Assembly (NCBI GenBank): GCA_037127255.1
Contig: JBANSL010000013.1
Span: 13,102,688 to 13,166,687 of the forward strand
Reading direction: 5' to 3'
DNA from: Persicaria tinctoria
Lineage: Eukaryota > Streptophyta > Magnoliopsida > Caryophyllales > Polygonaceae
Length of the DNA: 64,000 nt
The notes under the pieces are model-generated. The model had not been told where the DNA came from. It ran no database searches and was given only the letters and a program-made list of their open reading frames with translations. Within the stretch, counting starts at the first letter, position 1, and the number at the start of each line of letters is the position of its first letter. The position numbers were made by a program, and so were the translations under genes. Shown piece by piece: positions 20,952-33,230 of the stretch.

Positions 20952-21290
20952 ACCCCGTCATCTCCTTTGCGATTACCTTAGACAATCTACCTTCACTTTT
21001 GAGTTAGAAATCATTCAAGCGATAATATAGTTTGGTCTATTGATAATGCATCGTTGGTAATCCCTTACCCTAGAATGATATCCATATTGATACTTCTCTA
21101 CACTTGATAGGTTTTCATTGTTACTTTAAGGATAAACTCTCAAATTTGCTTGTTACTTTTGAACTTGGTCGAACTAGCTTGAAATTACTATCGATACTCC
21201 TCAGGTCCTTGTGGATACGACACTTGATTACTAAAACTGAACCTGTACACTTGTGAGGTAGGTTTTTAGCCTATCATCTACTTAGCCAAG
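20952..21290 (+). mobile_element. Outer Athila-like LTR, right part
   Basis: Continuation of the LTR interrupted at about 12600. It ends with 'ggtccttgtggatacgacac' and 'cctgtacacttgtgaggtag', the usual U5 end of this group. Host duplicated flank begins right after it. Confidence 0.5.
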
Positions 21291-21600
21291 AAAATATATC
21301 TATACATAACAACTATGATATATTAACCAAGATATGTTATTCCTCAATAAGTATAATAAGATTTGCCAAACAAAGCCTAGATTATTAGATTGGAATATTC
21401 AAAGATAATTACATTGGCCTAACTTTGGTATCTAGACTTTTGTATGTAACATCAATTTTCACAATATTTCCAATCTTCATTCTTCATGGTCTCTATGAAG
21501 CTGAATTACAAAGATTGACTAAACGACAATTTCAAGGCGGCATTCGTACTGCCCATTCCAAATTTCTAGCATAAATACTATCCGATCGAAAATAACAATG
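21291..21600. repeat. Duplicated right flank of chitinase locus, copy 1
   Basis: Stretches such as 'gatttgccaaacaaagcctRgatta' and 'agattgactaaacRacaaWttcaaggcggcat' recur at 40310-40400 and 41545-41600 downstream of chitinase 2. This anchors the right side of the tandem duplication. Confidence 0.7.
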
Positions 21601-21935
21601 ACTTTTTTGCACCTAATTTTAGGAGTTAAAACATATATAAAATCTTATTTATTTTAATAATTTTTTTCTATATTAAATCGTGAAAAAAAATTTAAAATAA
21701 ATAAGATTTGAGAAAATTTGCGTCGCAATCCACTTTTCCGGATTAAATTAAAAAATTGTCCACAGATTTATTTTTTTAGTTAAAAGTCCATCTATCAAAC
21801 CCTCCCTTTCTCTCGGCCCCCCTCCTCTCTCCTTCCTTTTCCCAGATTCTTCGAAATCGGCGATTACCCATCCTCTGCCTCCGCCTCCTTCAATTCGCGC
21901 TGCCTCCTCCACATCCTCGCCTTCCACGGAGCCTG

Positions 21936-22041
21936 AATCAGGAGGAGGTCGATGCGGCAATCGATCTCTCTCCAATGGCGTCTTTCCAACGGCGAATCAG
22001 GAGGAGGCCGATGCGGCAATCGATCTCTCTCCAATGGCGTG
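21936..22041 (+). repeat. Direct repeat of about 45 bp in element C
   Basis: The stretch from 'tcaggaggaggYcgatgcgg' to 'ctccaatggcgt' occurs twice, 60 bases apart. Nearby 'gtgcagttgaattcgaccgg' is also doubled (22181 and 22204). Confidence 0.85.
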
Positions 22042-22779
22042 ATTTCTCTCCGTTTGAAGGTCGAATTCAGATCCGAGTACATAGGCTCCATTGTTCCCAA
22101 TTCGATCGCCGATTCTCTCTTCTGTCAAGGAATCGAAGTCTTGCTAGCGAAGATCGAGGTGGTTTTTTCGCCGGATCTGTGCAGTTGAATTCGACCGGAT
22201 TTGTGCAGTTGAATTCGACCGGATTTTTCGCCGCAAGGTTATCCTCCTTTGCAGTTGAAATCGGCCGGATCTGTGCTTGAATTCGGCCGGATCTCCTTTG
22301 CAGTTGAGATTGGGGCTATGCCGGAGCTGATGAGTTTTAGCGATGGCGGACCTCCATTGCCACACAACCTCCATTGCCGGCAGATCTGCTGTCCGAGGCG
22401 GTGTTGCTGTTCATGGCGATGTTGCTGTCCGAGGCGCGCCAATGAGCCGGATCCGCTTCCTCGTCGCCGCACGACCTCCATTGACGGCAGATCTAGACAG
22501 CGACAGGAGCAAGCTGTCCGTGGCGGTGTTGCGCGCATCCTTGGATGGTCTACTTCAGCACCTTTGTTGCAGTCTGTGGATTTCAACAAATTTGCAAATT
22601 TAAACAGGTAATGTGTTATTTGCTTATGATGATGTTTGAATAACACATTTTACTGTTGTCCTAATGTTAGTACAAATTTAAACTTGAGACCATAAAAAAA
22701 AAAGAGTACAGTTTGAATTTAATTCACTGTTGTTATTGTATGCTAGTTTCTCCTTTCTTCCGTATCTAGCATTTTTTTG

Positions 22780-23720
22780 TGATATGAAATGCTAAAATTA
22801 ATTCACTGTTGGGGTCAAAGTCGGATATCAAATGTTGTTTATGCAATTTCAGCATTTTTTTTGCCTTGCTGAAACTTTTAGATAGCTTATTAGCTTCTTG
22901 ATTTTTTTTGTGATCTGAAATGCTGAAACTAATTCTTTATTAGCAAAATTTGTATGCTGAAATTAATTCTTATAAAATTGTATGAGGTACTATTTCAACA
23001 TTTCAGCATTTTAGCATTTTTGAAAAAAAACAAACTTCGGTTTCAGCAACTCCGGTGTCGAAGTGGTGACGTGAAAAAAAAGCAACTCCGATTTCAGCAA
23101 CAATTTCATCATCTAAAACCGGGGTTTCAACATTAACAACTTTGCTGAAATCGGGTTTTCAGCATCAACAACCCTTGTTTCAGCAACGCGGTAAAAAAAA
23201 ACCATTGAAAACAGGGGCTGCTGAAACCGAATGTGATGAAACATGGGTTTCAGCAACTCCGTTTCAACCAGCAACGCGGTAAAAAAAACATTGAAACATT
23301 GAAATCGTATGTGTTGAAACCCCTGTTTCAGCAATGCGATAAAATAAAATAAAAAAAAAACAAAAAAACTGAAACAAGGGTTGCTGAAACCGCATGTGCT
23401 GAAATAGGAGTTTCAGCATCAGCACAAGCTGTTTTAACAACGCGAAAAAAAAACAAAAAAAAAACTGAAAAGGGGTTGCTGAAACCGTATGTGCTGAAAC
23501 AAAAGTTTCAGCAATTCCGGAAATTGGGAAAAAAAAAACTGAAACAGGGGTTGCTGAAACCGCATGTGCTGAAGCAGGAGTTTCAACATCAGCACATGCG
23601 GTTTCAGCAACGCGAAAAAAAAAATTGGAAAAAAAAACAAAAAAAAAACTAAAAAAGGGGTTGCTGAAACCGTATGAACTGAAACAGAAGTTTCAGCAAT
23701 TCCGTTTCAGCAACTCTGGA
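22780..23720. repeat. Array of TTTCAGCA / TGCTGAAA words with hairpins
   Basis: More than twenty copies of GCTGAAAC or its complement, separated by A-runs, occur in both orientations. One pair forms a perfect 23-bp inverted repeat (23550-23572 and 23589-23611, 16-bp spacer). Confidence 0.8.
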
Positions 23721-23970
23721 AACGTGAAAAAATAAATAAATAAATAAATAAATAAATAAAGCGGATGAGCGGGGCACAGGGGGCACGGGAGGGGGGCACA
23801 GGGGCCAAGGGGGGCGGTGGACATTTAGCTAATTTGGAAGAGATGAGAGACTTTTTCCTAATAAAGGCCAAAAATTAGGACATCGAGGTAATCACCCCAT
23901 AAGATTTTATAAAGTTTTTAGCTCATAAAATTACGTGCACAAAAGCCAAAGATCGTTTATTTCCGATAGG

Positions 23971-24668
23971 CATAAACGGATTTAGGCGGGGGCAAGTGGG
24001 AGCATACGCCCCCCTTTCATCCGACGAATCACCTATATTTGTTCTACGCGTCAATAGCTTCGTTTTGATATATTATAAGTCTGGATCTGATAAACGAGTA
24101 AAAAGTTATGACCATTTTAATATTAAACACATATAATTATTTCAAATGTCTTTTAATAAAGCACGATTCTTTTATATTTTACTTAATTTGATATTTCGGA
24201 AATATAATTCAACCAAAGAACTTTAAAATAAGAGGTTATATTATTAAATTCGATAATTATATAAGAAATTATGCAAGTTTAAAGTTTGTATATCTTATTA
24301 CACGTCATTGCATGCTAACAGAACAACAAGTTGCATATATATTGACTTTGTAGGTTTCAAACGATATATTTTTAGACGAAAAAAATATTGGTATTGATTC
24401 ATATGACATCATTTTTTCGTTTAAAGAGAAAAAAAATATATAACAACTACTGACACAATTTTAAATTTAATCATCGTCGTTTTGAACAAAAAAATATTGT
24501 GTTTTGAACTAAAGAAAACTTTGTTTAAACAAAAATATCACCATTTAATCTAAAATATTATAGTTTTGGCTCGCTAAATGTATTATAAAAAAGTCTATCG
24601 AAGAGTGAATCAACAGTTTATGTAAAACTTCGCCCCCCCCCCTCGATAAATTTCCGGCTCCGTCCCTT
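23971..24668. mobile_element. Probable hAT-type element, 0.7 kb
   Basis: The left end 'cataaacggatttaggcgggggc' and the right end 'ccggctccgtccc' are degenerate inverted repeats of the CAGGGACGGAGCC type. Flanks CCGATAGG (23963-23970) and TCGATAGG (24669-24676) match in 7 of 8 positions. The interior is A/T-rich without an ORF. Confidence 0.55.
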
Positions 24669-24718
24669 TCGATAGGAGAGTATATATTTGTCGGACAACC
24701 CAAAAATCAAAATTACAA

Positions 24719-25690
24719 CTGATCATCTATAACAAACTCAAAATTACCCGAAATCTTAATTGACTGTAACACCTAATTCTTTTATAAAATTTTTATTGCG
24801 TAATAAATACACCCGATCGAATAAAAAATTATAACATTTTATTTTAAGTAATGTCCACATACTAAATAAGTAAATAATAGAGTAGGGAATTGAAAATGAA
24901 ACATGAAACGATGGAAATAAACAAAATTGGGTGATAAATAAACATAAATTTTGTTTAGTGTAAAGTGTTTATGTTGTTTGTTGCAGACAGTCGCAATGAT
25001 TATGGTCGCAACGACAATACTACTACCATTTTGTAGCAACGATCAGTGACAGTGTTGGTCGCTAAGAATAGACATCTAATCACAGGGATCAACATCCTCC
25101 CTTGTCGTATCAACCATAAGTTCGTCCCCTATCTTTGTTATCGAAATCAGTTCGAAAATCCCAACCAAAATGCAAAGTTCAACACTTTTTTCATAAATAT
25201 GTCTAAGAGACGCTTATATACTAGTGTTATAAGCACAAATGATTAAGATTACACAACTTTTAATAACTTTTGAAACAATTAATCATATTCTCAACTAAAT
25301 CACTCAAAACCCACGAAAATTTGAAACCACCTGAAATTTTAATGAAAAAGTTAGCAAGCATGCATGTCTTATTTTCATTAGATCTTCGATTTAATTAATG
25401 ACCTTACTTCAACACAAATGTTTGGATTTGGATGCTTTTTTTTTATTTGAGTTTTTTTTTCTTTAGGCGAGAGTGGTTCTTTAGGTGAGAGTAAGAGAGT
25501 GTGTGAGAATAGACCGAGGATGAGGAAGGATCAAGTGGGGTTGGGTGAGTCGGATCGGGTGCAAGTATATTTATTTGGGTTTGATCAATATATTATGTGT
25601 TGTTGTTATCTCATATATATCGTGTATATTATGGTGTTTGAATCGGATTGGGTAAGTTCGAGCCAAAATGGATTTCGAGTAGAATTGGGT
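24719..25690. repeat. Duplicated left flank of chitinase locus, copy 2
   Basis: It aligns with 307-1027. It continues past 25690 into unit-2-only sequence up to element A at about 25925. Confidence 0.75.
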
Positions 25691-26079
25691 CAGACCAAAT
25701 CATATCAGGTATGTCTATGTTCGTGTTCATTCGGATTTTGGATCAAAATAAAGCGGACTTGTATTGGAGTTCAGGTTATGCATGTTGCTAGGTTTTCAAA
25801 TTCGATCGAATTTGAGTTTGAATGGGTTAAATCGAAGTCTTAGGTCAAGTCGAACTAGCTCTATGCATAACCATCAATCAAAGACATCCTTCAAATTGAT
25901 ACTATATCAATTGGGATGGGTTGCAAAGTATACAAATAAGGTGGTCAAATTAGGAAACTATACAAAGTTGGGGAAAATTTAGCAAACTATACACCCTTGT
26001 GCCCCACTTCCCTGTGTGCCCCCCCTTCCCCGTGTGCCCCCCCTCCGTGCCCCCCTCCGCGTCATCAGGTTTTTTTTTT

Positions 26080-27080
26080 TCGCGCGTTAGTGCTGACGCC
26101 GACGTCGAGAATGCTGACGTCGTTTACAGGGATGCTGACGCCAATTTTTTGTTTTTCGCGCGTCAGTTCTGACGCCGTTTAACGGATGCTGACCCCAACT
26201 CTTTTTTTTTTCCCGGGAATGCTGACGCCGTTTACAGAATGCTGACGCCAACGTCTTTTTTTTCGTGCGTCAGTGCTGACGTTGTTTACGAGGATGTTGA
26301 CGCCGACGTCGGAAATGCTGACATTAGCATTGCTGACGCCCTCTACGAGGATACTGACGCCGACGGTGATGACATCGAAGATCAATATATTTGACGTATT
26401 AAGTCATTACCAATTATTTGGATTTCACAAATCAAGTAACATTAAATTTTTTATATAAAATATAAAAGGGGGAGAACAAAGAGACAAAGGAATGTTCTAC
26501 CAAAAAAAAGAAACGAATAGTTTATTTTATTTTTGGTAGTGAGAAACGATGTCAGCAAATATATACCTACATAAAAATATGCATAAAAACGATGTCAGCA
26601 CTAAAAAATATGTATAAAAACGATGTCGGCAATAAGAAATAAACCAGTTTTTAAGGACTCAAGCATACATATATACTTACATATATAATATCAAATTAAA
26701 AACGATGTCAACACTAAAAAAGTAGGCATAAAACGATGTCAACACTAAAAAACAAACCAATTTTTAAGGACTCAAGCATACATATATACCTACATATATA
26801 ATATCCAACTAAAAATGATTTCAACACTGAAAATTATGCATAAAAATGATGTTAGCAGTAAAAAAAATACGCATAAAAACGATGTCAGCACTAAAAAACA
26901 AACCGATTTTAAGGACTCAAGCATATAAATATACCTACATATATAATATCCACCTAAAAACGATGTCAACACTAAAAAAATACACATAAAAACGATGTCA
27001 AAACTAAAAAATACACATAAAAACGGTATCGGCGCATAAAAATACCCATAAAAACGCTGTCAGCACCAAAAAATACCAAT
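26080..27080. repeat. GCTGACGTCG and CGATGTCAGCA word arrays
   Basis: About a dozen GATGCTGACGCC-type words are followed by about fifteen AAAAACGATGTCARCA words spaced by 'ctaaaaaatatgcat'. The complement of both arrays occurs in element B at 30770-32120. Confidence 0.8.
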
Positions 27081-27899
27081 GGCTAAACAAAACAAAATTT
27101 CAAATATTAGTTTTGTAATCTGTCATACGCATTATTACCAGTACGCTGCATTCAAAGCCCCTAAATTCACCAAACAAAATCACAGAAAACCCAAGCACAA
27201 CATAAACAAGTTTGAACTGTTGAGAAAGTTATCAATTCCAGGAATTCGATTAGATGTTTATTGTTCTATCTGATTTTTATTTTGACGATGGGCCATCAAC
27301 CTATCCCTGTTTCTTTAATTCATACAATTGCTAATGGTGTTTCTTGAAAACACAGCCTTCAATCTGAAAAATAATCAAATGCTCATGTCCATCCAAATTC
27401 ATCACAAATTGAGGAGACCGAAAATACTGCCCATTAGAAATGAAACTTCAAATTTTACGTGTTTCAAATTGAGGAGAAAGTTATCAAATGCTCATATCCT
27501 GCACATGTCAAGTGTTAAGTAGCCTAGCAAAGAACATATATTGGAATTGACTGCATCACCAAATTCCACTATTACAACTATATTCAAGTAACAGGAAATG
27601 GTTCTAAGGGCTTACCTTGCGATTGAAAGCTTAGATAGATCCTTCGCGAGATACAGCGACTGAAAGAGGCAATCAGAAGTGCGGACATGGAGTTCAGAAA
27701 CAACAATAGCACTTAGGAGTGCGGACACCACATCAACATTGAGCTCGATCGCTCAATCGTGTTCTCGATCCTCTCTAATTTAGATGCTGACATGGATGTC
27801 GATCTATGCTTGCCGCTGGTCGCTCAACGGAAAAGTGCGGACATGAGATTGCAAGGTAATTGACTAATTGTAGATCTCAAGTCTGGCTGCCATGGTAGA

Positions 27900-27907
27900 T
27901 ATAGAAG
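27900..27907. repeat. Target site duplication TATAGAAG (left)
   Basis: An exact copy is at 28635-28642, bracketing the nested hAT. Confidence 0.9.
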
Positions 27908-28634
27908 CAGGGGCGGAACGTTTTGGGGGCCAGAGGTGGCCCTGCCCCCACAAATAAAAAAAAATTAAGAAGGAAGTTATGGAAATTGAATGAGATAGAC
28001 AGATGGCCCCTACACTTAATCTCTTCCCTCCTCTGTCTACTTCCTCATCTCCCCCAATTCCAAATCTCATTTATCCCATTTCAACTTCCCAGGAACAGCA
28101 GAAAGTAATTAATTAGTATATTGCTTTTTATTTGAAACTTCTATTCATGTGAAATTTATTTTAATTCTTCGCTCCTTCAATTTAACTTTCAATTACAATA
28201 AGTGCTATGCCACTGATTAGTATATTGCACAGTGCTATACCGTAGATTAGCCTGATTATTAGCAAATTGTAGGATTATACTCCCTCCGATCCAAATAGTA
28301 GGATTATAGTAATTTAACTTTCAATTAATTTTCATTTGAGGCTCCGCCACTAATTTATTTTAATCATTGATTTGCTTTTCATTTGAGAAAGTTGGGTTCT
28401 TTAATCTTGATTATAGGATTAGTATATTGCACAGTGCAATTCATAAGAAATTTGGGTTCTTAAAGTTGGTTTTTTTTAGATTTAGATAAGGTGTTATGTT
28501 GAAATTAATAAAATAGCCTTGGGGATGAGGCGATGAGCTTCCCAGTTTGACCGGGTTATAAACCCTAAAAATATTATTATTAGTTCTTGTTAATGTTTGG
28601 CCCCCTCATTGTTAAGCTTGAGGTTCCACCACTG
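27908..28634. mobile_element. hAT-type non-autonomous element, 727 bp
   Basis: The ends are CAGGGGCGGAAC and GTTCCACCACTG, imperfect inverted repeats. The flanking 8-bp duplication TATAGAAG is perfect, the hAT hallmark. No transposase ORF is present. It is nested in element A. Confidence 0.9.
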
Positions 28635-28639
28635 TATAG

Positions 28640-29100
28640 AAGACACGAAGCACGAGAGGAGGAAGAGATCCGGCTGAAGACTTGCAATCGCAAACAACTT
28701 GTAGATGCGACCGGCGGTGGAGTTTTGCTCGTCGACAAACGCCGAGCAGACTCGGAATCGCACACAGCTCGGACCTCCTTCCTCCGCCGCTGCTTCGTCG
28801 CTGCAGCAGCAACATCTCCGGCGACTGGAAGTATCGAAGACCTCTCAGAGGCAAGAGATTGCGATTCTCCGATCACCGTCTCTGCTACGCCGATTTCATA
28901 GATCTGAGGAGGCAAAGGAAGGCGAAAACCATGGGAGTCGAGATCTGAACAGATATAGAAGACACGAGGCGGCGAAGGCGCGCGACAGCGCCGCAGATCG
29001 GCTCAACCAGAGGCGACGACGGAGGAAGGAGAGTGTTGCCTTCGATGATGAGAAACTGAGGCCCCCTAATTTGGATCTGAGAAATTGACGATGGAAAGGA
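28640..29100. other. GC-rich exon-like block in element A
   Basis: Open frames occur on both strands, but none shows a known domain. The block resembles a captured 5' UTR/first-exon region. 'tatagaagacacga' occurs at both 28635 and 28950. Confidence 0.4.
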
Positions 29101-29399
29101 AGGAGTACTGAGTGACAGAGGCGAGGAGAAGCGCGCGGCTAGGTTTTGTATAGTTTTCTAATATTTATAAAAATGTGTATAGTTTGCTAATTTGGCCGTC
29201 GGTGCAAATTTTCTCAGATCAATTTAACTCACACTAAATTAATTCAATTGAAATGTAAAAACATATGATTTAAGGGACAGTTTGTAAAATATACATATTA
29301 GTGGGCCAAATTAGCAAACTATACACACTTTTGTAAATAATAGCAAACTATACATTTTTATTTTAGCCCTGTTCGCAAATCCAAATTACCCCCAAATCT

Positions 29400-30140
29400 C
29401 TCAATCTCAACTATCTCTCCTGGTGGCCGGTGCTGCTCCTCCTCTTGATCTCTCTCCCATGGGGTTCCTCCTCATCCTTTTCCAGATCGTCCAGGGCCTC
29501 GTCCGACAACAATCCTCCATGGCCTCCTTCTCTGGTGGTCAGATGATGCGCCGACTCCAGATCTGGCTCCCATCGTCAAGATCTTCCTCCTCAGTTTCCA
29601 AATTTGTCTTCTCCCTCGCTCTCGCTCCTACTCCGTTCCGTCTCCATGGTTGCTCTTCCTCCTCCGATATCAGATCTATGCTGACGAGGGGTGTGCGATG
29701 ATGAAATCGCGAGCGATGCAGAGCGGCTGGATACGATGACGAGGGAGCGAAGGAAGGCGGGGACGGAGAACCACCAGATCCGGTGGCTATTGCTCGGCTA
29801 TGGGATCTACACATCGAAAATCAATCTGGATGCAACATCGACTTTGAACACGGCGTAGTTGTCGACATATTCGACGGCCTCCATTGCTGACAGTGCAGCG
29901 GCGAGGCGGAGGTGGAGGCTCCGGCGATTCTGTTCAATCTCGCTGTGAATTTGAGGCAGAGACGGAGGCTCCGGCCTCCACTGCTGACAGTGCAGCCTAT
30001 ATCGAACAAGGAAGGTTGGACTTGGAGGTGGAGGTGGAGGCTTGCATCGCCCTCGCCATCACCCATCACCCTCGCCCTCGCCCTCTCGCTCATCGTCAGC
30101 GCTGACCAAAACTCCAGTGGAGACTGGATAGCAGCAGCTT
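29400..30140. other. GC-rich left arm of element B
   Basis: Exon-like composition and several overlapping open frames without a recognisable domain. It is partly repeated in inverse at 32630-32770. Confidence 0.4.
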
Positions 30141-30367
30141 GAGGAAGATCATCCTCAGGTAACAGAAACCAGGTAATAGTCCAGATCCATGGAACACAAG
30201 ATCATCACCGTCAGCGCTGACATGGTCGGTTCTTGGTAGTGGCTGCTACGATGAAACCTGGTGTGCTAGATTGTTGGGAGTGATTTGTATGTACAATGGA
30301 ATCATTGCAAGTGTTTTTATGTTCTTGGTGTTGTATTGATGCCTTTCTGTTGCTGGAATGTGACTGT

Positions 30368-31415
30368 GAGGAATCATCTTGATAGATTGGCGAAATACAT
30401 GTGTTTGTTTGTGATCAAATAACGAGGGCAAGAAAAAAGGTACATAAAGGCTGAAACGTTTTTTTATTTGGCTGAAACGAACATGGTGTGGTGTGGTGTG
30501 TTGGTTTGGGCTGAAAAGCAAATGAAAATGAATTGAGATGTGGTCTCTGAATCACCTTGACTAGCACAGTAACTCAATCTTAATGGGACCATGTGGTATG
30601 TCAAAAGTGTAGGTCTATTTATGCCTTGACTAGTACAGTAACTCACTCTTAACTCTGAATCACCTTGACTAGTACAATAAATTTGGTTAAAGTACATATC
30701 TTGATTCCTTTTTTTTTCAAGCTTCACAAAAATCATAGGTCTATTTATGCCTTTTTGGTGTTGACAACGTTTTGAGATGTATTTTTCAATGCTGACATCG
30801 TTTTTATGCATATTTTTTAGTGCTGACATCGTTTTTAGTTGGATATTATATATATATGTATATATGCATGCCTGAGTCCTTAAAAATTGGCGAGGAATCA
30901 TCTTGATAGATTGGCGAAATACATGTGTTTGTTTGTGATCAAATAACGAGGGCAAGAAAAAAGGTACATAAAGGCTGAAACGTTTTTTTATTTGGCTGAA
31001 ACGAACATGGTGTGGTGTGGTGTGTTGGTTTGGGCTGAAAAGCAAATGAAAATGAATTGAGATGTGGTCTCTGAATCACCTTGACTAGCACAGTAACTCA
31101 CTCTTAATGGGACCATGTGGTATGTCAAAAGTGTAGGTCTATTTATGCCTTGACTAGTACAGTAACTCACTCTTAACTCTGAATCACCTTGACTAGTACA
31201 ATAAATTTGGTTAAAGTACATATCTTGATTCCTTTTTTTTTCAAGCTTCACAAAAATCATAGGTCTATTTATGCCTTTTTGGTGTTGACAACGTTTTGAG
31301 ATGTATTTTTCAATGCTGACATCGTTTTTATGCATATTTTTTAGTGCTGACATCGTTTTTAGTTGGATATTATATATATATGTATATATGCATGCATGAG
31401 TCCTTAAAAATTGGT
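30368..31415. repeat. Tandem duplication, 524-bp unit
   Basis: 30368-30891 and 30892-31415 are near identical; only a few differences are visible (for example 'actcaatctt' versus 'actcactctt', 'gcatgcctgag' versus 'gcatgcatgag'). Confidence 0.92.
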
Positions 31416-31828
31416 TTATTTTTTAGTGCTGACATCGTTTGTATGCGTATTTTTTAGTGCTGACATCATTTTTAATTTGATATTATATATGTAAGAATAT
31501 ATGTATGCTTAAGTCCTTAAAATTTGGTTTATTTCTTAGTGCTGACATCGTTTTTATACGTATTTTTTAGCGCTGATATCGTTTCTATGCATATTTTTAT
31601 GTAGGTATATATTTGCTGACATCGTTTTTGCAATATAAGAGATGGATGAGGAAGGAGGTCAGCATCGTCGGCGTCGAAAAATTCTTTGTTTTAATTGTTT
31701 ACCGTTATCCTTTGTTTCTCACTACCAAAAATAAAATAAAATATTCGTTTCTTTTTTTTTGGTAGAACACTCATTTGTCTCTTTGTTCTCCCCTTTTATA
31801 TGTTTAATGACTTAATACGTCAAATATA

Positions 31829-32119
31829 TTGATCTTCGACGTCATCACCGTCGGCGTCAGCATCCTCGTAGAGGGCGTCAGCAATGCTGACGTCATCGCT
31901 GTCGGAGTCAGCATCCTTGTAGACGGCGTCAGCAATGCTGATGTCAGCATTCCCAACGTCAATGTCAGCAATGGTAACGTCGAAATTTCCGACGTCGACG
32001 TCAGCAGTCCCGACGTCGGCGTCAGCATTGACGCGCGGAAAAAAATAAACTTCCTTGTAAACGGCGTCAGCAATCCCGACGTCAACATTTCCGACGTCGG
32101 CGTCAGCATTGACGCGTGA
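31829..32119 (+). other. Open frame from TCAGCA/GACGTC words
   Basis: A 96-codon open frame encodes a repetitive hydrophobic/acidic peptide (variants of VGVSI and VDGVSNADV). It arises from repeated GACGTCAGCA words whose spacing keeps the frame open. No signal, domain or conserved neighbour supports a real protein. Confidence 0.3.
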
Positions 32120-32630
32120 AAGTATTGATGGAAAAAAAAAACTGCTGACATAAAATCAATGGATGCATAAATTGCTCTATATACCAAATTCAATGGGGTT
32201 TGTCCACTGATATCCACATACATACATCATATAAAATTAATATATGCAATTTGGAAGATGTGATATATGATGTATCAAACTAAAAACGATGTCAGCACTA
32301 AAAATTCAAGACACGCTAATCAATCTAAATTACTGTATAAGTTCTCAATTCCAACTAAAATTCCAACAAGACATTGAATATATTCAGAAGAACAAAGCAA
32401 CACATATTAGATTGTTCATCTAGCATAAAACATTGAATATACTTCAGTTTGTTCATCTAGCAGTCGTCCTCTCTTCACCAGAATCACCAATGCAATCAAA
32501 GCATATGCTCACATAAATCTTGTCTAGCAAATTACCTTCAGAAACCTAGCAGCGAATTGAGATAGCAATTAATCAAACAGGATCGTCGATAGAGCAAGAC
32601 TCTGGCAGTACAAATTAAACAGCTCGGATC
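32120..32630. other. A/T-rich interval inside element B
   Basis: No gene, repeat or motif recognised apart from one CGATGTCAGCA word near 32287. Confidence 0.4.
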
Positions 32631-33230
32631 CAACCTTCCTTGTTCGATATAGGCATGTCAGCAATTGAGGCCGGAGCCTCCTCCTCCGCCTCAAATTCAC
32701 AGCGAGAACGAACAAAAACGTCGGAGCCTCCACCTCCGCCTCGTCGCTGCACTGTCAGCAATGGAGGCTAAACTCAAGGTCCCCCATGGATGTGTGCGAG
32801 ACTCGAAACGAAGGTTTGGCTATGACATTAATTAAATCAAACAACAAAAATCACTTTTCAAACAGAAATCCAGAAGCAGAATAGATTGAGCACAAACAAC
32901 AAAAATCGAGAAATCAAAATCAAACACAAACAACAAAAACACCAGAATCAAGCACGTTACCTGATCCAGAAGCATAATAGATCGTCGTCTTCTTCCTGAT
33001 GGATGCGATCGAGCGAGCCGATCTTCGGGGAGAGACCGAGCGGTGAGTGGGATGGAGAGGGAGGACGAGATCTGATGGATGCGACAGGCGGTCATCTCCT
33101 ATCGGCGTTGGAGAGGGAGAACTGGGCGAGAACGGGAGAACGTATGGGAGGGAGTATTGGGCGAGAAGCGACCATGGGAGAGAGAGATCGAGATCTCAGA
33201 TCTGGAAGGGGAACGGGAGTGGAGAGAGGG
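32630..33230. other. GC-rich right arm of element B
   Basis: This is an inverted relative of the left arm over at least 32630-32770, then a purine-rich open region to 33230 without recognisable domains. Confidence 0.4.

Larger units (their letters stand above)
21709..23880 (+). mobile_element. Element C: word-array non-autonomous transposon
   Basis: It starts TGAGAAAATTTGCG, the inverse of the right ends of elements A and B. Next comes a GC-rich, UTR/exon-like block (21770-22620), then an array of TTTCAGCA/TGCTGAAAC words (22780-23720), then a G-rich block of GGGGCACAGGG (23761-23820) whose complement opens element A, and 'acatttagctaatttgg'. No transposase is visible. Confidence 0.55.
25925..29216 (-). 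mobile_element. Element A: word-array non-autonomous transposon
   Basis: The left end has 'gtcaaattaggaaactatac' and the right end has the inverse ('gtatagtttgctaatttggcc'), then 'gcaaattttctca'. Inside are a C-rich block (25990-26060, complement of the G-rich block in C), an array of GCTGACGYCGACGTC words (26080-26370), an array of AAAACGATGTCAGCA words (26520-27080), an A/T-rich interval, a nested hAT (27908-28634) and a GC-rich exon-like block (28640-29100). No transposase is visible. Confidence 0.55.

Noticed and set aside
22780..23720. CRISPR-like or satellite array
   Set aside because: Repeats are degenerate, in both orientations and irregularly spaced within a plant transposon; neither CRISPR nor a regular satellite.
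30464..31353. 193- and 121-codon minus frames in the tandem duplication
   Set aside because: Same low-complexity sequence read twice because of the 524-bp duplication; no domain or codon signal.
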